A stretch of 64,000 nt of DNA from Boswellia sacra. Its lineage: Eukaryota; Streptophyta; Magnoliopsida; Sapindales; Burseraceae. Shown here piece by piece: positions 21,801 through 33,570 of the stretch. The DNA is taken from NCBI GenBank assembly GCA_013180625.2, contig SNVD02013683.1, forward strand, positions 124,001-188,000, in the 5' to 3' direction. The notes below the pieces were generated by a model. The model did no database searches. It was not told where the DNA came from and was given only the letters and a program-made list of their open reading frames with translations. Position 1 is the first letter of the stretch; each line of letters begins with the position of its first letter. The position numbers and the translations under genes were made by a program.

Positions 21801-22530
21801 TGTTCCTAGGATTTATTGTGAGTAGTGAAGGCATTCATGTAGATGAGGAGAAAGTGAAAGCTATTTAAGAATGGCTAACACCTAAAACCATAACTGATGT
21901 AAGTAGTTTTCATGGCCTAGCAACTTGTTATCAAAGGTTTATAAGAAATTTCAACACCATTGTAGCACCTATCACCAATTATTTAAAGGACAGATTTCTA
22001 TGGGGAGAAGATGCAGATCGTAGCTTTGAATTAATAAAGGAGAAGTTGTCTACTGCACCTATTTTATCTTTTCCCGGTTTTGCAAAAACATTTGAGCTTG
22101 AATGTGATGCAAGTGGAATTGGCATAGAGGCTGTTCTTTCTCAAGAGATGAGGCCTATTGCATTCTTTAGCAAGAAGTTGAGTGGTGCAAGATAGAAATG
22201 GTCAACATATCAACAAGAACTCTATGCAGTGTATCGTGCCTTAAAACATGGGAAGCATATCTTGTACCTAAATTGTTCATTGTCTATTCTGACTATCAAT
22301 CTCTCAAACACTACCATGGGTAGAAACATATCGATCGTATGTTGTCAAGGTGGGCAGTTTATCTTGAGAGATTTAATTATATTATTGTTCATAAATTCAG
22401 AATCACTAATCGATTAGCGGACACTTTAAGCCATCGTGCTACTCTTCTTGTTACAATTTCTGCTGAAGTTCCAGGTTTTGAACAACTCAAGGAGTTGTAT
22501 GAGGGTGATGAAGATTTTGGTGAAGTTTAG
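21801..22530 (+). pseudogene. Reverse transcriptase end and RNase H of outer Ty3 element
   Basis: Resumes after the solo LTR with the block VFLGFIVSSEG, then a stop, then C-T-Y-Q-R-F-I text. RNase H pieces are seen near 22080-22420, including E-C-D-A-S-G-I-G. Frames change near 22190 and 22330. Confidence 0.8.
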
Positions 22531-22589
22531 GCTAAATACATGTTGAAACAGCCATTGAGTGAATTTTTAGTCCAAGATGTTTATTTGTT

Positions 22590-23720
22590 CAAAGGGAGCA
22601 GATTTTGCGTTCCAAGAAGTTCTCTATGTGACAAGTTGCTAAGGTAGATGCATTCTAGTAATTTGAGTAGTCATGTGGGCCGAGACAAGACTATAGCTGG
22701 TTTGGAGGAACATTATTATTGGCCACAGTTAAAGAGAGATGTGAGAAATTTTGTGCAAAGGTGCTCGGTTTGTCAAACAAGTAAGGGGCAGTCACAAAAC
22801 ATAGGTTTGTAAATGCCTTTATCTATTCCTAGTGCATCTTGGGATGACATTGCTATACATTTTGTACTCAGCTTGCCAAGAACTCAAAGGGGAAGTGATA
22901 CTATCTTTATGATGGTTAATCGTTTTTCCAAGATGTCATATTTCATTCCATGTTACAAAACGACCGATGCTCATCATGTTACTAAATTGTTCTTTAGAGA
23001 GGTTATTTGTTTGCATGGTGTACCTCTCTTAATCACTCCGGATAGGGACAACAAGTTCTTAGCCACTTTTTGGTTAACTTTATAGAAGAGGTTTGGGATT
23101 GAATTAAAATTTTCTAGCACAACTCATCCCTAAACCAATAGGCAAACAGAACCGATGAACTGTTCTTTGGGCAATTTAATTAGATATATCTATGGTAACA
23201 GGAAATGGCAAGGGACTTTGCTTTGACATAAGCTGAATTTGCATATAATAACCCAGTCAATCGCTCAATTGAAAGAAGTCATTTCTTTATTGTTTATACT
23301 AAAATTCATAGACATGTTATGGATCTTGTCAAATTACCTTCTAATACAGGTTCTAGTACAGCTGCGTTTGCCTTAGCGGATAACTATACAAAGATTTTCC
23401 ATGAAGTGTAGCAATCCTTGGAGGAAAACAACATCAAATACAAGGAAGCCATTGACAAGATCGAAAGCACAATGCATTTAAGGTGGGAGATCAAGTGATG
23501 GTGTATTTATGCAAGGAGAGGCTACCCATGGGAATTCATGGTAAACTAAGGTAGAAGCGCTATGGTCCTCTTAGAGTTTTGAAGAAGATAAATGACAAAG
23601 CATATGTGGTAGGCCTTCCCACTAATATAGGCATTTCTAAGACATTCAACATAGCGGATATGTCTATTTGTCACCTTGAAGATGGCCTTTATGATCACTT
23701 GAGGACAAGCTCTTTCCAAG
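22590..23720 (+). pseudogene. Integrase of outer Ty3 element, broken
   Basis: The HHCC-like zinc domain is near 22640-22800 (Y-W-P-Q-L-K-R-D-V ... C-S-V-C-Q-T). The catalytic core start is open at 22813-23085 with the blocks S-W-D-D-I-A-I and [13 protein letters not shown], where the family has D-F and V-D-R. A stop then ends it. Later core and C-terminal pieces run to the polypurine tract. No chromodomain was seen. Confidence 0.8.
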
Positions 23721-23730
23721 TAGAGGAGAA
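23718..23730 (+). other. Polypurine tract of outer Ty3 element
   Basis: AAGTAGAGGAGAA, purine-rich with one T, lies directly before the 3' LTR. Confidence 0.75.
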
Positions 23731-24279
23731 TGATGCAGAACATCAGCCTATTGCTATGAATGGGTTTAGACAACCTGCAACACCAACCCATTACACCAGC
23801 CCATTTTATGCAAATACAACAGCACATTGATTAAGAAACAAGTGATGGGCAAAGGAGTAATTTCAAGTTTTCTTTATCATTACTTACCCAGCATGACCCA
23901 CAAATTTAGGAATTCTTTTGATTATTATTTTGGATATCGGCGGCTGATGCACATGATTGCTTTTTAGGCATTAAATGACTACTTTAAGTTAGAAGATTTA
24001 TGTCATTATATCTATATATAATTATGCCTTATTTGATGTGTCTTATCTTTTAAACAAATATTATATTCTAGTTACACCTAATCTAGAGGAATGTTTCAGG
24101 TATTTAAATTTGCTTTCATGCATTTTTTAGACGCTTTGAGTGTTATTTTCACTAAGAGAGTTCTCTCTAACCAACTTGTTCAGTTTATAATTTTTTTAAC
24201 TTTTGCATCTTGTTGAATACCAACATCCTTCTGTCTTCGTGAACGAGATCACAAAACCATCAACGCTTGTGTTACGTCA
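23731..24279 (+). repeat. 3' LTR of outer Ty3 element
   Basis: Partner of 11793-12347. It starts TGATGCAG and ends TTACGTCA. Confidence 0.85.
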
Positions 24280-24490
24280 CTATAGTAGAAACACTGTTCA
24301 TCACTGTAACAGCAATTGTTCATCGTCATTACAATAGCAGCACTGTTCATTGTTGCTGTAGGAGCAATACTATTCACCTTAACTATAGCAGTAGCACTGT
24401 TTTTCATCACTGTAATAGTACACTGTTCATATGTACAGTAGCAGAATTCATTGGGAAATTTGTTTTCTCTCTTTTTGTTTTCTCTTAGCC
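24280..24490 (+). repeat. Copia-family LTR B, right part
   Basis: After the Ty3 element the motif array of LTR B resumes: ACTGTTCATC and CTGTAGC-like words alternate, as in the reverse complement of 27240-27600. The right end of LTR B is not sharp. Similarity fades after GTAGCAGAATTC and a TTTTCTCT-rich stretch. Confidence 0.65.
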
Positions 24491-25022
24491 CATGATTTGA
24501 ATGAGTCGCACATACATCCTGTATATATATGTGTCCTTGCCACTGAAGACATCCCTAAAGAGTAGGAGATTTTGTGACTTTTTATTGGCTGTCTTGGTTT
24601 TTTAATAATTTGTTTAATAATTCGCATGCTGAATTATATATTATGGGTTGATTTATACCAAACCTAATCGGATGGTTATAGATTTCTTCTATTTAATAGA
24701 TTAATAAAAAATTGATATTAAACCGTTAAGAATTAAAGAGATAAAATTGGAAATCGCGTCCTTGTGTGATATCACTTTTATGTTTTATATAACGGCTACA
24801 ATATCAATAATTCCATGACACATATCTTCATATACAAGTTACAACCCACCCAGATTAAGACCTAACACTTCAAATTGATACAAACAAACAAATAAAAATA
24901 CTGCATGACTCCAACTTACAGCCTGTTACATACTATGTCAAGAAATCACCTATTTTACAAACTTAAATTATCATATTGGAGCCCAACACTAGTGTTAACT
25001 ATTAAGCTTGTCCTTGACATCT
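24491..25022. other. Spacer between LTR B and the MYB fragment
   Basis: AT-rich, no reading frame. It should contain the end of LTR B and some sequence derived from the lost MYB copy's 3' region, but I could not align it with confidence. Confidence 0.35.
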
Positions 25023-25123
25023 TTACATGCGAAAGCCATAATTTGATAACCCACTGAGCCTCCTTGATTGGGAAACCAGTTTGGTATTGGAAGCTGACAA
25101 CGTGGGTGGGTACTGGTCACCTG
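25023..25123 (-). pseudogene. C-terminal fragment of the lost MYB-like gene copy
   Basis: About 100 bp aligning with the last 33 codons and stop of the intact MYB-like gene (36033 onward). Shared blocks include CTTTACATG, GAAAGCCATA, GATAACCCA and GAGCCTCCTTGA. A one-base deletion near 25045 shifts the frame. At about 25124 the match jumps to the promoter sequence shared by the germin copies, marking the fusion point of the duplicated blocks. Confidence 0.8.
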
Positions 25124-25332
25124 TCCAACTAGTTCATGCTAAGTTTATTTGTAGTTCATATCATCTTCTCGTATATGGTTCACTTAAATTACTAGCTTTT
25201 AGTTAAAATAAAAGGCTACCAATAAACAAGAAAACATAGTAATAATCATCCAGCTCAACCAATGCCGGCCCTTGAATTTGCAACCTTGGTGATAACTCAT
25301 AATCATGAACAAAGCTAACCATAACCACCATG

Positions 25333-25339
25333 TATAAAT
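25333..25339 (+). promoter_or_regulatory. TATA box of germin pseudogene copy 3
   Basis: TATAAAT about 100 bp before the pseudogene ATG, in a promoter collinear with the two intact copies. Confidence 0.65.
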
Positions 25340-25437
25340 TTGAGCTCCCACATGCATTAGTCATCATCAGCCAATAGCAAACACTTACTCTCAGAGCGTT
25401 CTTTGTCTACCTATCAAGTAATTATTTGTAGTTCATT

Positions 25438-27138
25438 ATGGCGTCCAGGTTATTGAAATCAATTCCTTTCTTTCTCTTATTTGCAATGGCCATGGCAAGT
25501 GATCCAGATATCATCAAAGACTTTCTAATTCCAGCAAACACTATTGGCAATGCCATAGATGGGAATTTCTTCACGTTCACTGGAATGCGTAGTGTAGTTA
25601 TTAGGGATGGCAAAAATAACCGGATAGTTCGGGTAGCTGAATTTTTTGGGGACAAATTTATCTGGATTTGCGGGGTTCAAGTGCGGGGACAGGTAAAAAA
25701 TTTATGTTTACATCCGGGTGCGGTATACACCCTCCCCGCCCCGCACCCGTAACGAAAAATATATTACATTTTAAAAAATTAAAATTATTTATATAATAAT
25801 GTCTTATAATATTTATAATATTATTATCATGTGTTAGAAATTTCAAATGCCTAATACAAGTGTGAACTCACGCCTCTCTCAGTCTCTTAGCCACAAAAAA
25901 AATATTTTTAATATTTTTAATATTTTTAATTTGTAATTAAAAACATGTTGAAGCTCACTAATTAAATAAATAAAAAAGGTTAAGAGTCTTGTGATGGGAT
26001 TAATTAGTGGATACTGTAAAGAACCTAGACGCTAGAATGGTACTTAGCCTAAACCTTAATTAATGTACTTGTGGCTAATCTCTCTATGGAATGATCGAAC
26101 AAGTATGCACGCAAAGTTAGATAATTTCAATTCTGATTGCAAGCGATCAATTTCAAATCTTCGACTTTCAACTAACAAAAGTCACAAATGATATTAAGAA
26201 GAACACTAGCTTTATATAATAGGTATATAATTAATATTATAATGCTCCAAACTCCAATAAAATAGCAACATCGTTAATTAGTAGAATTAATATTACTAAA
26301 TTAACAATTTATAAAAATATGCATTGCTATCACAAAGGGGAATCATGGGGAAAAGAAGGGAAACAAACATGCTTTAAATTATAATTTAAAATCGGGCCAA
26401 ATTATTGGTTTAGCAAAACAAGCACAATTAATTTTCTCTTTAACCCAACAAATTTTTCTTATTTTTTAAATTGAAGTAAGCGCAATCCAGGGAAATCCGG
26501 AGAATTTTTTCGGGTAAAATCCAGGTACGAGGAGAGAAATTACATATCTGGGTAAACTCGCAACTGCACCGCATGAAAAAATTTCAGGTAAGATCCGGTG
26601 ACCGGGGATGAAAATACATAATCCGGTCTGGGTGCGGAAGTGAGAAATCAGCACCCACACCTGGATTTTGCCATCCCTAGTGGTTATGTCGGATTTCCCA
26701 TCAAACTTCAAGGTGACAAAAGTTAGCTTGGTAGAGTCTCCAACTCTGGAAGGCCAAAGTATGTCTTTTGCTATTTTAGAGTTCCCTGCAGGATCTGTCA
26801 ACCCACCTCACACACACCCTCGTTCAACTGAACTACTCTTTACAGTGGATGGAGGCCTGGAGGTTGGCTTCATTGACACCGCAAACAAACTTTACATTTA
26901 GACTCTGAAAGTTGGTGTCATGTTTGTGTTCCCAAAGAGATTGGTGCATTATCAATCCAATAAGGATCTAAAAAACCCGTCGTGGCAATCTCTATGTTTG
27001 GAAGTGCTAACGCTGGCACGGTTTCAATTCCTCTAAGCGTGTTTACCACTAGCATTCATGATAACATCCTTGCCAAGGCTTTCAAAACTGATGTTGCAAC
27101 TATCCAGAAGATCAAGGCTGGGCTTGCATATAAGGCAT
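25438..27138 (+). pseudogene. Germin-like copy 3, destroyed by two transposons
   Basis: Third tandem germin copy, closest by eye to the gene at 3067. Its first 54 codons are open (25438-25601) with signal peptide and PENATGN-like region. It then has four lesions. A 1,078-bp hAT-like element is at 25602-26679. A stop replaces Gln at 26899-26901, just after the first cupin motif, which is itself kept as PPHTHPRSTEL. One base is lost near 26970. A copia element splits the stop-codon region at 27138. The promoter looks intact, so transcripts ending in the hAT element are possible. No functional protein is expected. Confidence 0.95.
25602..26679. mobile_element. Non-autonomous hAT-like element in germin copy 3
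   Basis: 1,078 bp with perfect 14-bp terminal inverted repeats (TAGGGATGGCAAAA at the left; its reverse complement at the right). It is flanked by an 8-bp target duplication with one mismatch, GTAGTTAT (25594-25601) and GTGGTTAT (26680-26687). End sequence and duplication length are those of the hAT superfamily. Subterminal regions are rich in CCGGGTGCGG-like words. No transposase is seen; the interior is AT-rich and non-coding. Confidence 0.93.
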
Positions 27139-28097
27139 TGATGTATCTTACTTCAAACTTCATCCAAGATGTAAGTAAAACAACTAAAATCTTTCATTCA
27201 ACCACTTAAATAAAGTAATTAAAAAAAGACAAAAAAATAGTAATTCTTCTATAGTAGTCATTTCTATTATAATGCTGATGAATAGTGTCTCAGCTATATT
27301 ACCGATGAACAGTGCTATACTACAGTATCTGATGAACAGTAATTTTTGCTACAGTATCAATAAAACCAGTAATTCTGCTACAGTTTAATGAACAGTGATT
27401 CCACACAGTTTTGATGAACAGTGCTCCGCTACAGTTGCAATGAACAATATTCTGTTACAGTACCGGTGAAATAGTAGTCTGCGATGAACAATGACTCGTT
27501 GTGAGCAGTGTTGTGATGAACAGCCGATTGTGAATAGTGTACAATGAACAGAGTCATGAGCAGTACCTTGTTGAACAAATTTCCAAGACGTGCAATAATG
27601 CACTAACCTAAAGACCAAATCCTGCCCCCTCAAGAAATCTATTCCGGTGCAATAAGAGTTAATGGCAGTTTAACTTCCATGCTTTAATGGCAATAAATTT
27701 CTTATCAAGGTGCACTCCTTTCCAAGAAATAAAGAATAATCAATTAAATATATTTCTCTAGTGCTGAGGTAGAAGAAGAAAATATTAAAGATAGAATGAG
27801 GAGTAATGTATTAGAAGCCAAATATTTATACTGTAAAATGTTACTGTTGCTCCTCATCCTCAACCTCAAAACGTCCATGACTATATGTGATTAAGTTTGA
27901 CCACTTAATTAGCACGAACGTGTACAACATATTTTTTATTAATTCAACTCTACCTTTATAAGTATTAAATAGGCCTTAAAACCAATTAAATGCATTATGC
28001 CCACTTTATTATTTATTAAATAAGCCTAACTTAAAATTGTATTAGGCCTATTTATTAATAGCCCAATTTGTGTATTTATTGAAATAATTATATAACA
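27139..28097 (-). repeat. 3' LTR of copia H
   Basis: 959 bp, TGATGTATC to TATATAACA on the plus strand, aligned to 32626-33570. From about 27240 to 27600 it holds an array of TGAACAGT and CTACAGT words (see findings). Confidence 0.93.
27240..27600. repeat. Alternating short-motif array in LTR
   Basis: I count four exact TGAACAGT and four exact CTACAGT words, plus at least eight one-base variants of the first word (TGAACAAT, TGAATAGT, TGAGCAGT and others), at irregular spacings of roughly 15-40 bp. The partner LTR (about 32740-33045) and LTR B (about 11630-11790 and 24280-24440, other strand) have the same pattern. Confidence 0.85.
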
Positions 28098-28108
28098 ATC
28101 CCCCTCTA
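28098..28108 (-). other. Polypurine tract of copia H
   Basis: The plus-strand run ATCCCCCTCTA reads TAGAGGGGGAT on the element's strand, directly before its 3' LTR. Confidence 0.8.
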
Positions 28109-28889
28109 TTTAAAAAAATACACAATGAACAACCAGAGAAATAGTTAGAATTTAGTGAATATGTATTGGTGCCACTTAGGCTATGAACCAACCATTGGAT
28201 AACTCATCATGTCCTAAAGGAATTTGGTGATATATAAAATTTTTATGAACCAGTATTCCTGTGCCTAAGTCAAATGATTAGCTATCCTCACTAAACTCTC
28301 ATGACATTGTTGTTCTGCGGTTTAGCACTTTAATGGCCCTGTGCCTACCTGGTATTCATGAGTGCTTTAAAGGTACTTGCCTTAGTCCTCATAGGAATCA
28401 ACCCAATTTCACACTCATATAGGTAAACCTCCATCAAATGTGTACCACAGTTTAACATATCACCAATCATTAACTGAGCTATGGAGTTCATTAAGAGTTT
28501 GCTACTCAACCTTTTTCACTGTAGTTAGTACTAAAACATGCCTTGGGGATGACTTCTTACTTTAGAGAATTAAAAAGTTGATAGTACTATCAAGACAACA
28601 AGTGACTTGTTTTTACCTTATGAACCTACTTCATGGGATCACCAATTATATAGGTAGGGTTACCATCACTCTTGTCTTATGCTTTAAGCATAAGTCCCAT
28701 CCCCCTCGATGTTTGAACCACTAACCTCCTATTTAGTGGTTTTGTCAGAGGATAGGCCAAATTTGACTCTGACCTTACAAAATCTAGGCTTACTTCCCCA
28801 GATTCTTGCAGCAACTTAATAATGCTATGTCTCATTCGGATGTGTCTACTTTTCCCGTTATAAATTTTACTCTTAGCTTTTGATATGGC

Positions 28890-30210
28890 AGCCTAACAAT
28901 CACAATGTATAGAAATAGAGTAAGGAGGGTGAGTGCTAATAGAAAGATCTGCTAAGAGGTTCCTTAACCACTCAGCCTTAGAACATGCCTTCTCTAAGGC
29001 AATCAGCTTAGACTCCATGGTTGACCAAGCTATACAAGTTTGCTTGGCCGACTTCCAAGAAACTACCCATCCACCAAGGATAAATACATTGCCATTAGTG
29101 GATTTCACTTCATTTGTTTCAGTGATCCAGTTTGTATCACTATAAACCTCTAATACTGGTGGAGTTTTACTCTATTTAATTCCATAATCAATTGTGCCTT
29201 TTAGATATTTCGTAACTCTCTCTAAGGCAGTCCAATAATCCTTGTTAGGATTTTGAATATATCTACTTAATCTGCCTGTAAAGTATGCAATGTCAAGCCC
29301 TGTACAATTCATTAAATACATAAGGCTACCAATGATTTGGGCATACTCAGGATTGATTAATACTATGTTGTAAGTTTTTCTTCACAAGGTTATTTGCATC
29401 ATATGGAGTAGTCATTGGCTTCCTATCAAATAACCCAAACTTCCTTAAAAACTTTTCAACATGTTCTTGAGATAACATGAGACCATCGTTAAATTTAGTA
29501 ATTTTAATGCCAAGAATAAATTTGCTTCTCCCATATCTTTCATATCAAAATTTGAAGCAAGAAACTTTTTGGTCTCATTTATCAAATCCATGCTTTTACT
29601 AAAAATAAGCATGTCATCAACATAAAGATAAATAATCACATAAGTGTTATTATCAATAGATTTAAAATATACACATTTATCTAAGTCATTAATCACAAGT
29701 CTATTTGACACTAACACTTAATCAAACTTTTCATGCCACTGTTTTGATGCTTATTTTAATCCATATAAGGATTTAACAAGCTTACACACTTTATATTCAT
29801 TACCTGAGATAACACAACCCTCAGGTTAGTCCATATAAATTTCTTCATCTAGACTACCATATAAAAATGCAGTCTTGACATCCATTTGATAAACATATAA
29901 ATTATTAATTGCAGCTAAAGCAATTAATACTCTAATGGATGCAATTCTAGAAATAGGAGCATAAGTATCAAAATAATCTATGTATTTCTTCTGTGTAAAT
30001 CCTTAGGCAACTAATCGTGCCTTATATTTATCAATTGATCTGTCAACCTTCAATTTCCTTTTAAAAATCCATTTGCACCATATTGTTTTAGCTCCTGGAG
30101 GTAGATTAACAATCTCTCAAGTATGATTGCTCGTAATTGAGTTTATCTCATTATTGACAGCCTCTCTCCAAAAAGGTACATCACGAGAAGTCATAGCTTC
30201 TTCAAAAGTC
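28890..30210 (-). pseudogene. Reverse transcriptase and RNase H of copia H
   Basis: Reverse transcriptase text starts near 30200. The longest piece (29717-29445) contains the catalytic box Y-V-D-D-M followed by LIFSKS. RNase H is readable at 29108-28893 with [18 protein letters not shown]. Several stops and shifts lie between. Confidence 0.85.
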
Positions 30211-31200
30211 TAAGGATCATTGTCTATAAAAAAGACATAATCATCACCAAAATTAGTGGCTTTTCTCAATCTCTTACTTCTCCTAGGTTCAAAATCTGAA
30301 CTCTCAGGAGGATCACTCTGTGAATCATTTAAGGGTAAAGATTTTTCAATATTAGGCTTCTTCGAAAAAATAGATTCAAAGAAATCTGCATTCTTGGATT
30401 CTATAACAGTATTTGCTTCAAACAAGTTATTAATAGTTTTAAGAACCAAGAATCTATAAGAAGCATTATTCTGGGCATACCTTATAAACATACAGTCAAT
30501 CATTTTTTGTCCTAACCTACTTCTTTTAGGTTCAAGTACCAAAACTTTTGCAAGACACCCCCAAATTTTAAAATATTTGACTTTAGGTTTATAACCTTTT
30601 CATAATTCATATGGTTTCTTACCGGTTTTCTTATGGGGTATTCTATTGTGTACATGACAAGCCGAAAGAATGGCTTCCCCCCACAAATTATATGGAGCCC
30701 CGTAACTTATTAATAGTGCATTCATCATTTCTTTGCGTGTTCTATTTTTTCTTTCAACTACTCCATTTGACTCAGGTGAATAAGGAGGTGTTGTTTCATG
30801 AATTATTCCATGATCTTCACAAAATTTATTAAAAAGAGTTCGATTCATATTCACCCCCTCCATCTATTCTTAATCTTTTGATTTTCTTATTAAATTGATT
30901 TTCAACTTCATTTTTATAGATTAAGAACATATCAAATGCTTCATCTTTATTCTTCAAAAGATATATCTTAGTTTATCTAGAGAAATCGTCTATAAAAGTT
31001 ATGTAAAATCTTTTACCCCTCTAGTCGTGGTATGTTTTAAATCACCTAGGTCACTATGAATTAAGCTAAGAAGTTCAATTTCTCTATTAAAAACAGGATT
31101 ACAAGTTTTATTTGTAGACTTAGATTCTACACAAACATCACATTTTTCAACATTTGAAAAATTTAAATATGATAATAAACCACAATCATACATTTTCTTA
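30210..31200 (-). pseudogene. Integrase of copia H, broken
   Basis: The piece 31193-30999 holds the end of the zinc domain (C-D-V-C) and the start of the core (L-I-H-S-D-L-G). The piece 30863-30600 holds the PYSPESNGVVERKNR block with the core glutamate. The piece 30542-30210 is the C-terminal region leading to the reverse transcriptase. Confidence 0.85.
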
Positions 31201-31739
31201 ATATAAGAAACATTTACATGACCTAATCTACCATGCCATAAATCAACAGAGTTAATAATATAAGCAGAAGAAGAAGATGCGCTTTCATTAATAATTACAT
31301 TGAGTATATTGAGCTTAAAGAGTTTACCTCACAATACCCTTTTCCAACAAAAACCCCATTTTTTGATATCACAATTTTATCACTTTCAAAAGACACCTTT
31401 AACCCAGCTTTCCCAAGTACACGCACAGAAACAAGATTATATCTAATATTTGCTACATGCAACACATTACTTAGTGAGAGGATTTTGCCAGAAGTAAGTC
31501 AGAGAAGAACCTTTCCTTTGCCCAAAACTAGAGCAGATCTTATGTCACCAAGATAAACTCGTTCTTCTCATTCTCTCACTAGAGTATAATCATAAAATTG
31601 ATTTCTATTGCCACATATATGTTTGGTAACTCCAGAATCAATTATCCACTCTTTGTTTTTTGCACCTATCATATTAATTTCTAATACCACAACTACAATA
31701 ATAAATTCTTCTCCTTCAACCAAATTAGCCTTATGAGGA

Positions 31740-32600
31740 TTTTGGTCTCATTTTCTATTATTATTCTTGTTATGGTCTCTATACCTACATTGGTTGGCAT
31801 AATGACCAAGTTTTCCACAAACAAAGCATTGCCTTTCTACTTAAAGGTGGGGTTCTTTTTATTGACAAAATTTTTATTTGAAGTTTTTGGGTGTTGTGAC
31901 TTCTTTTGAGGAGATTTAGAAATATTTTCTACTACGTGGGCCTTAGAACTCATTTCCTTAGCCTTTTCATCTTTATCCCTATTTCTATTTTGCTCTTCAA
32001 TTCTAATACGAATAATAACATCTTCAAGACTCATTGGTTTTCTCTTATGCTTCATGCTATTTTTATAATCTCTCGAAGAGTCAGGTAATTTTTCAACTAA
32101 ATACCCAGCTGTAAATGCCTTTTGGAGTTCAATGTCTCCATTTTTAAAATCATTTATAAGTATGTGATAATCATGAATTTGAGTCGTCACATCTTTTTCT
32201 TCTACCATTTTGTAGTCTACAAAATTTCTTATAGCATACTTTTGAGAACCGACATCCTCTATGATATATTTTTTTTCCTAAGACTCTCCCATATGTCATG
32301 TACAGTTTTATAACTACAGTAAATATCATATAACTCATTTGAAAGAGTGCTTAATATGGTGTACCAACAAACCTTATTCGTCTTTTTCCATTCTTTCACT
32401 TTGTTTTCCCACTCTTTCAATGATTGTGACGCTCTTTCCACCGGCTTAAAATGTTCTTTTGTGGTGAGATAGTTTGCAAGGTTGATAACATCCAAAGCGT
32501 CAAACACTTTTTCTTGCCATCTCTTGAAGTGACTTTCACTAAAAAGCTCAATCTTTGAGATGTCAGAAAGTGATTTTGCAGCAACTAAGGCAGCCTCCAT
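31740..32600 (-). pseudogene. Gag of copia H, broken
   Basis: Gag starts at the ATG at 32600, only 25 bases from the 5' LTR. The piece 32600-32259 has the UBN2-like start with the block FKRWQEKVFDALD. The piece 32208-31837 continues with a basic linker. A correct CCHC zinc knuckle (C-F-V-C-G-K-L-G-H-Y-A-N-Q-C) is readable near 31834-31790 in a shifted frame. Confidence 0.85.
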
Positions 32601-32625
32601 CTTGGTTAGTTCTTGGTCTTTAGAT

Positions 32626-33570
32626 TGATGTATCTTACTTCAAACTTCAACCAAGATATAAGTAAAAAAACTAAAATCTTTCACTCAACCACTTAAATGA
32701 AGTACTAAAAAAAAGAGACAAAGACAGTAATTCTACTACAGTAACCTTTTCTGCTACAGTATCGATAAATAATGTATTAGCTATAGTACCTATGAACAGT
32801 GCTATACTACAGTATCTGATGAACAGTAATTTCTGCTACAGTATCAATAAAACCAATGATTCTGCTACAGTTTAATAAATAGTGATTTCGTACAATCTTG
32901 ATGAATAGTACCCCGCTACAGTGATAATGAACAGTAGTATGTGATGAACAGTAAGATGAGCAGGGACTCGTCGTGAATAGTGTCATGATGAATAGTCGAT
33001 TGTGAACAGTGAGTAATGAACATCATTATGAACAGTATCTTGTTGAACAAATTGCCAAGACGTGCAATAATGCACTAACCTAAAGACCAAATTCCGCCCC
33101 CTCAAAAAATCTATTCTGGTGCAATATGGGTTAATAGTAGTTTGACCTCCAAGCTTTAATGGCAGTGAATTTCCTGTCAAGGTGCATACCTTTCTAGGAA
33201 ATATAGAACAAATAATTAAATATATTTCTCTGGTATTGAGGTAGAAGAAGAAAATATTAAAAATAGAATGAGGAGTGATGTATTAGGAGCCATATATTTA
33301 TATTGTAAAATGTTACCGTTGCTCTTTCATCCTTAACCTCAAGACGTCCATGATTATACGTGATTAAGTTTGACCACTTAATTCGCACGAATGTGTACAA
33401 CGTATTTTTGATTAATTCAACTCTACCGTTATAAGTATTAAATAGGCCTTAAAATCAATTAAATGCATTAGGCCCACTTTATTATTTATTAAATAAGCCT
33501 AACTTAAAATTGTATTAGGCCTATTTATTAATAGCCCAATTTGTGTATTTATTGAAATAATTATATAACA
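32626..33570 (-). repeat. 5' LTR of copia H
   Basis: 945 bp, partner of 27139-28097 with visible substitutions and small indels, so the insertion is not recent. Confidence 0.93.

Larger units (their letters stand above)
11793..24279 (+). mobile_element. Outer Ty3-type retrotransposon, split by two insertions
   Basis: A plus-strand Ty3/gypsy element inserted in LTR B. LTRs are 11793-12347 and 23731-24279, the primer binding site is at 12350-12361, and gag-pol lies between 18115 and 23720. An inverted chromovirus (12366-18103) and a solo LTR (20405-21795) interrupt it; without them the element would be about 5.4 kb. The coding region has many stops and shifts. The flanking 5-mers TTGTA and CTATA differ by two transitions and may be a decayed target duplication. 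Confidence 0.85.
27139..33570 (-). mobile_element. Copia retrotransposon H in the stop codon of germin copy 3
   Basis: 6,432 bp, minus orientation, LTRs 27139-28097 and 32626-33570, flanked by a perfect 5-bp duplication GGCAT (27134-27138 and 33571-33575). GGCAT comes from the end of the germin coding sequence, where the intact copies have AAGGCATAA. Gag, integrase, reverse transcriptase and RNase H are present but interrupted. A polypurine tract beside the left LTR fits the orientation. It shares its LTR family with LTR B at 10226. Confidence 0.95.

Noticed and set aside
26466..26801. 111-codon minus-strand open frame across the right end of the hAT element
   Set aside because: It runs from element into antisense germin sequence, has no domain, and is a by-product of the insertion.
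27240..27600. Repeated short words considered as a CRISPR-like array
   Set aside because: This is a plant nuclear LTR; words are 7-8 bases, irregularly spaced and shared by both LTRs.
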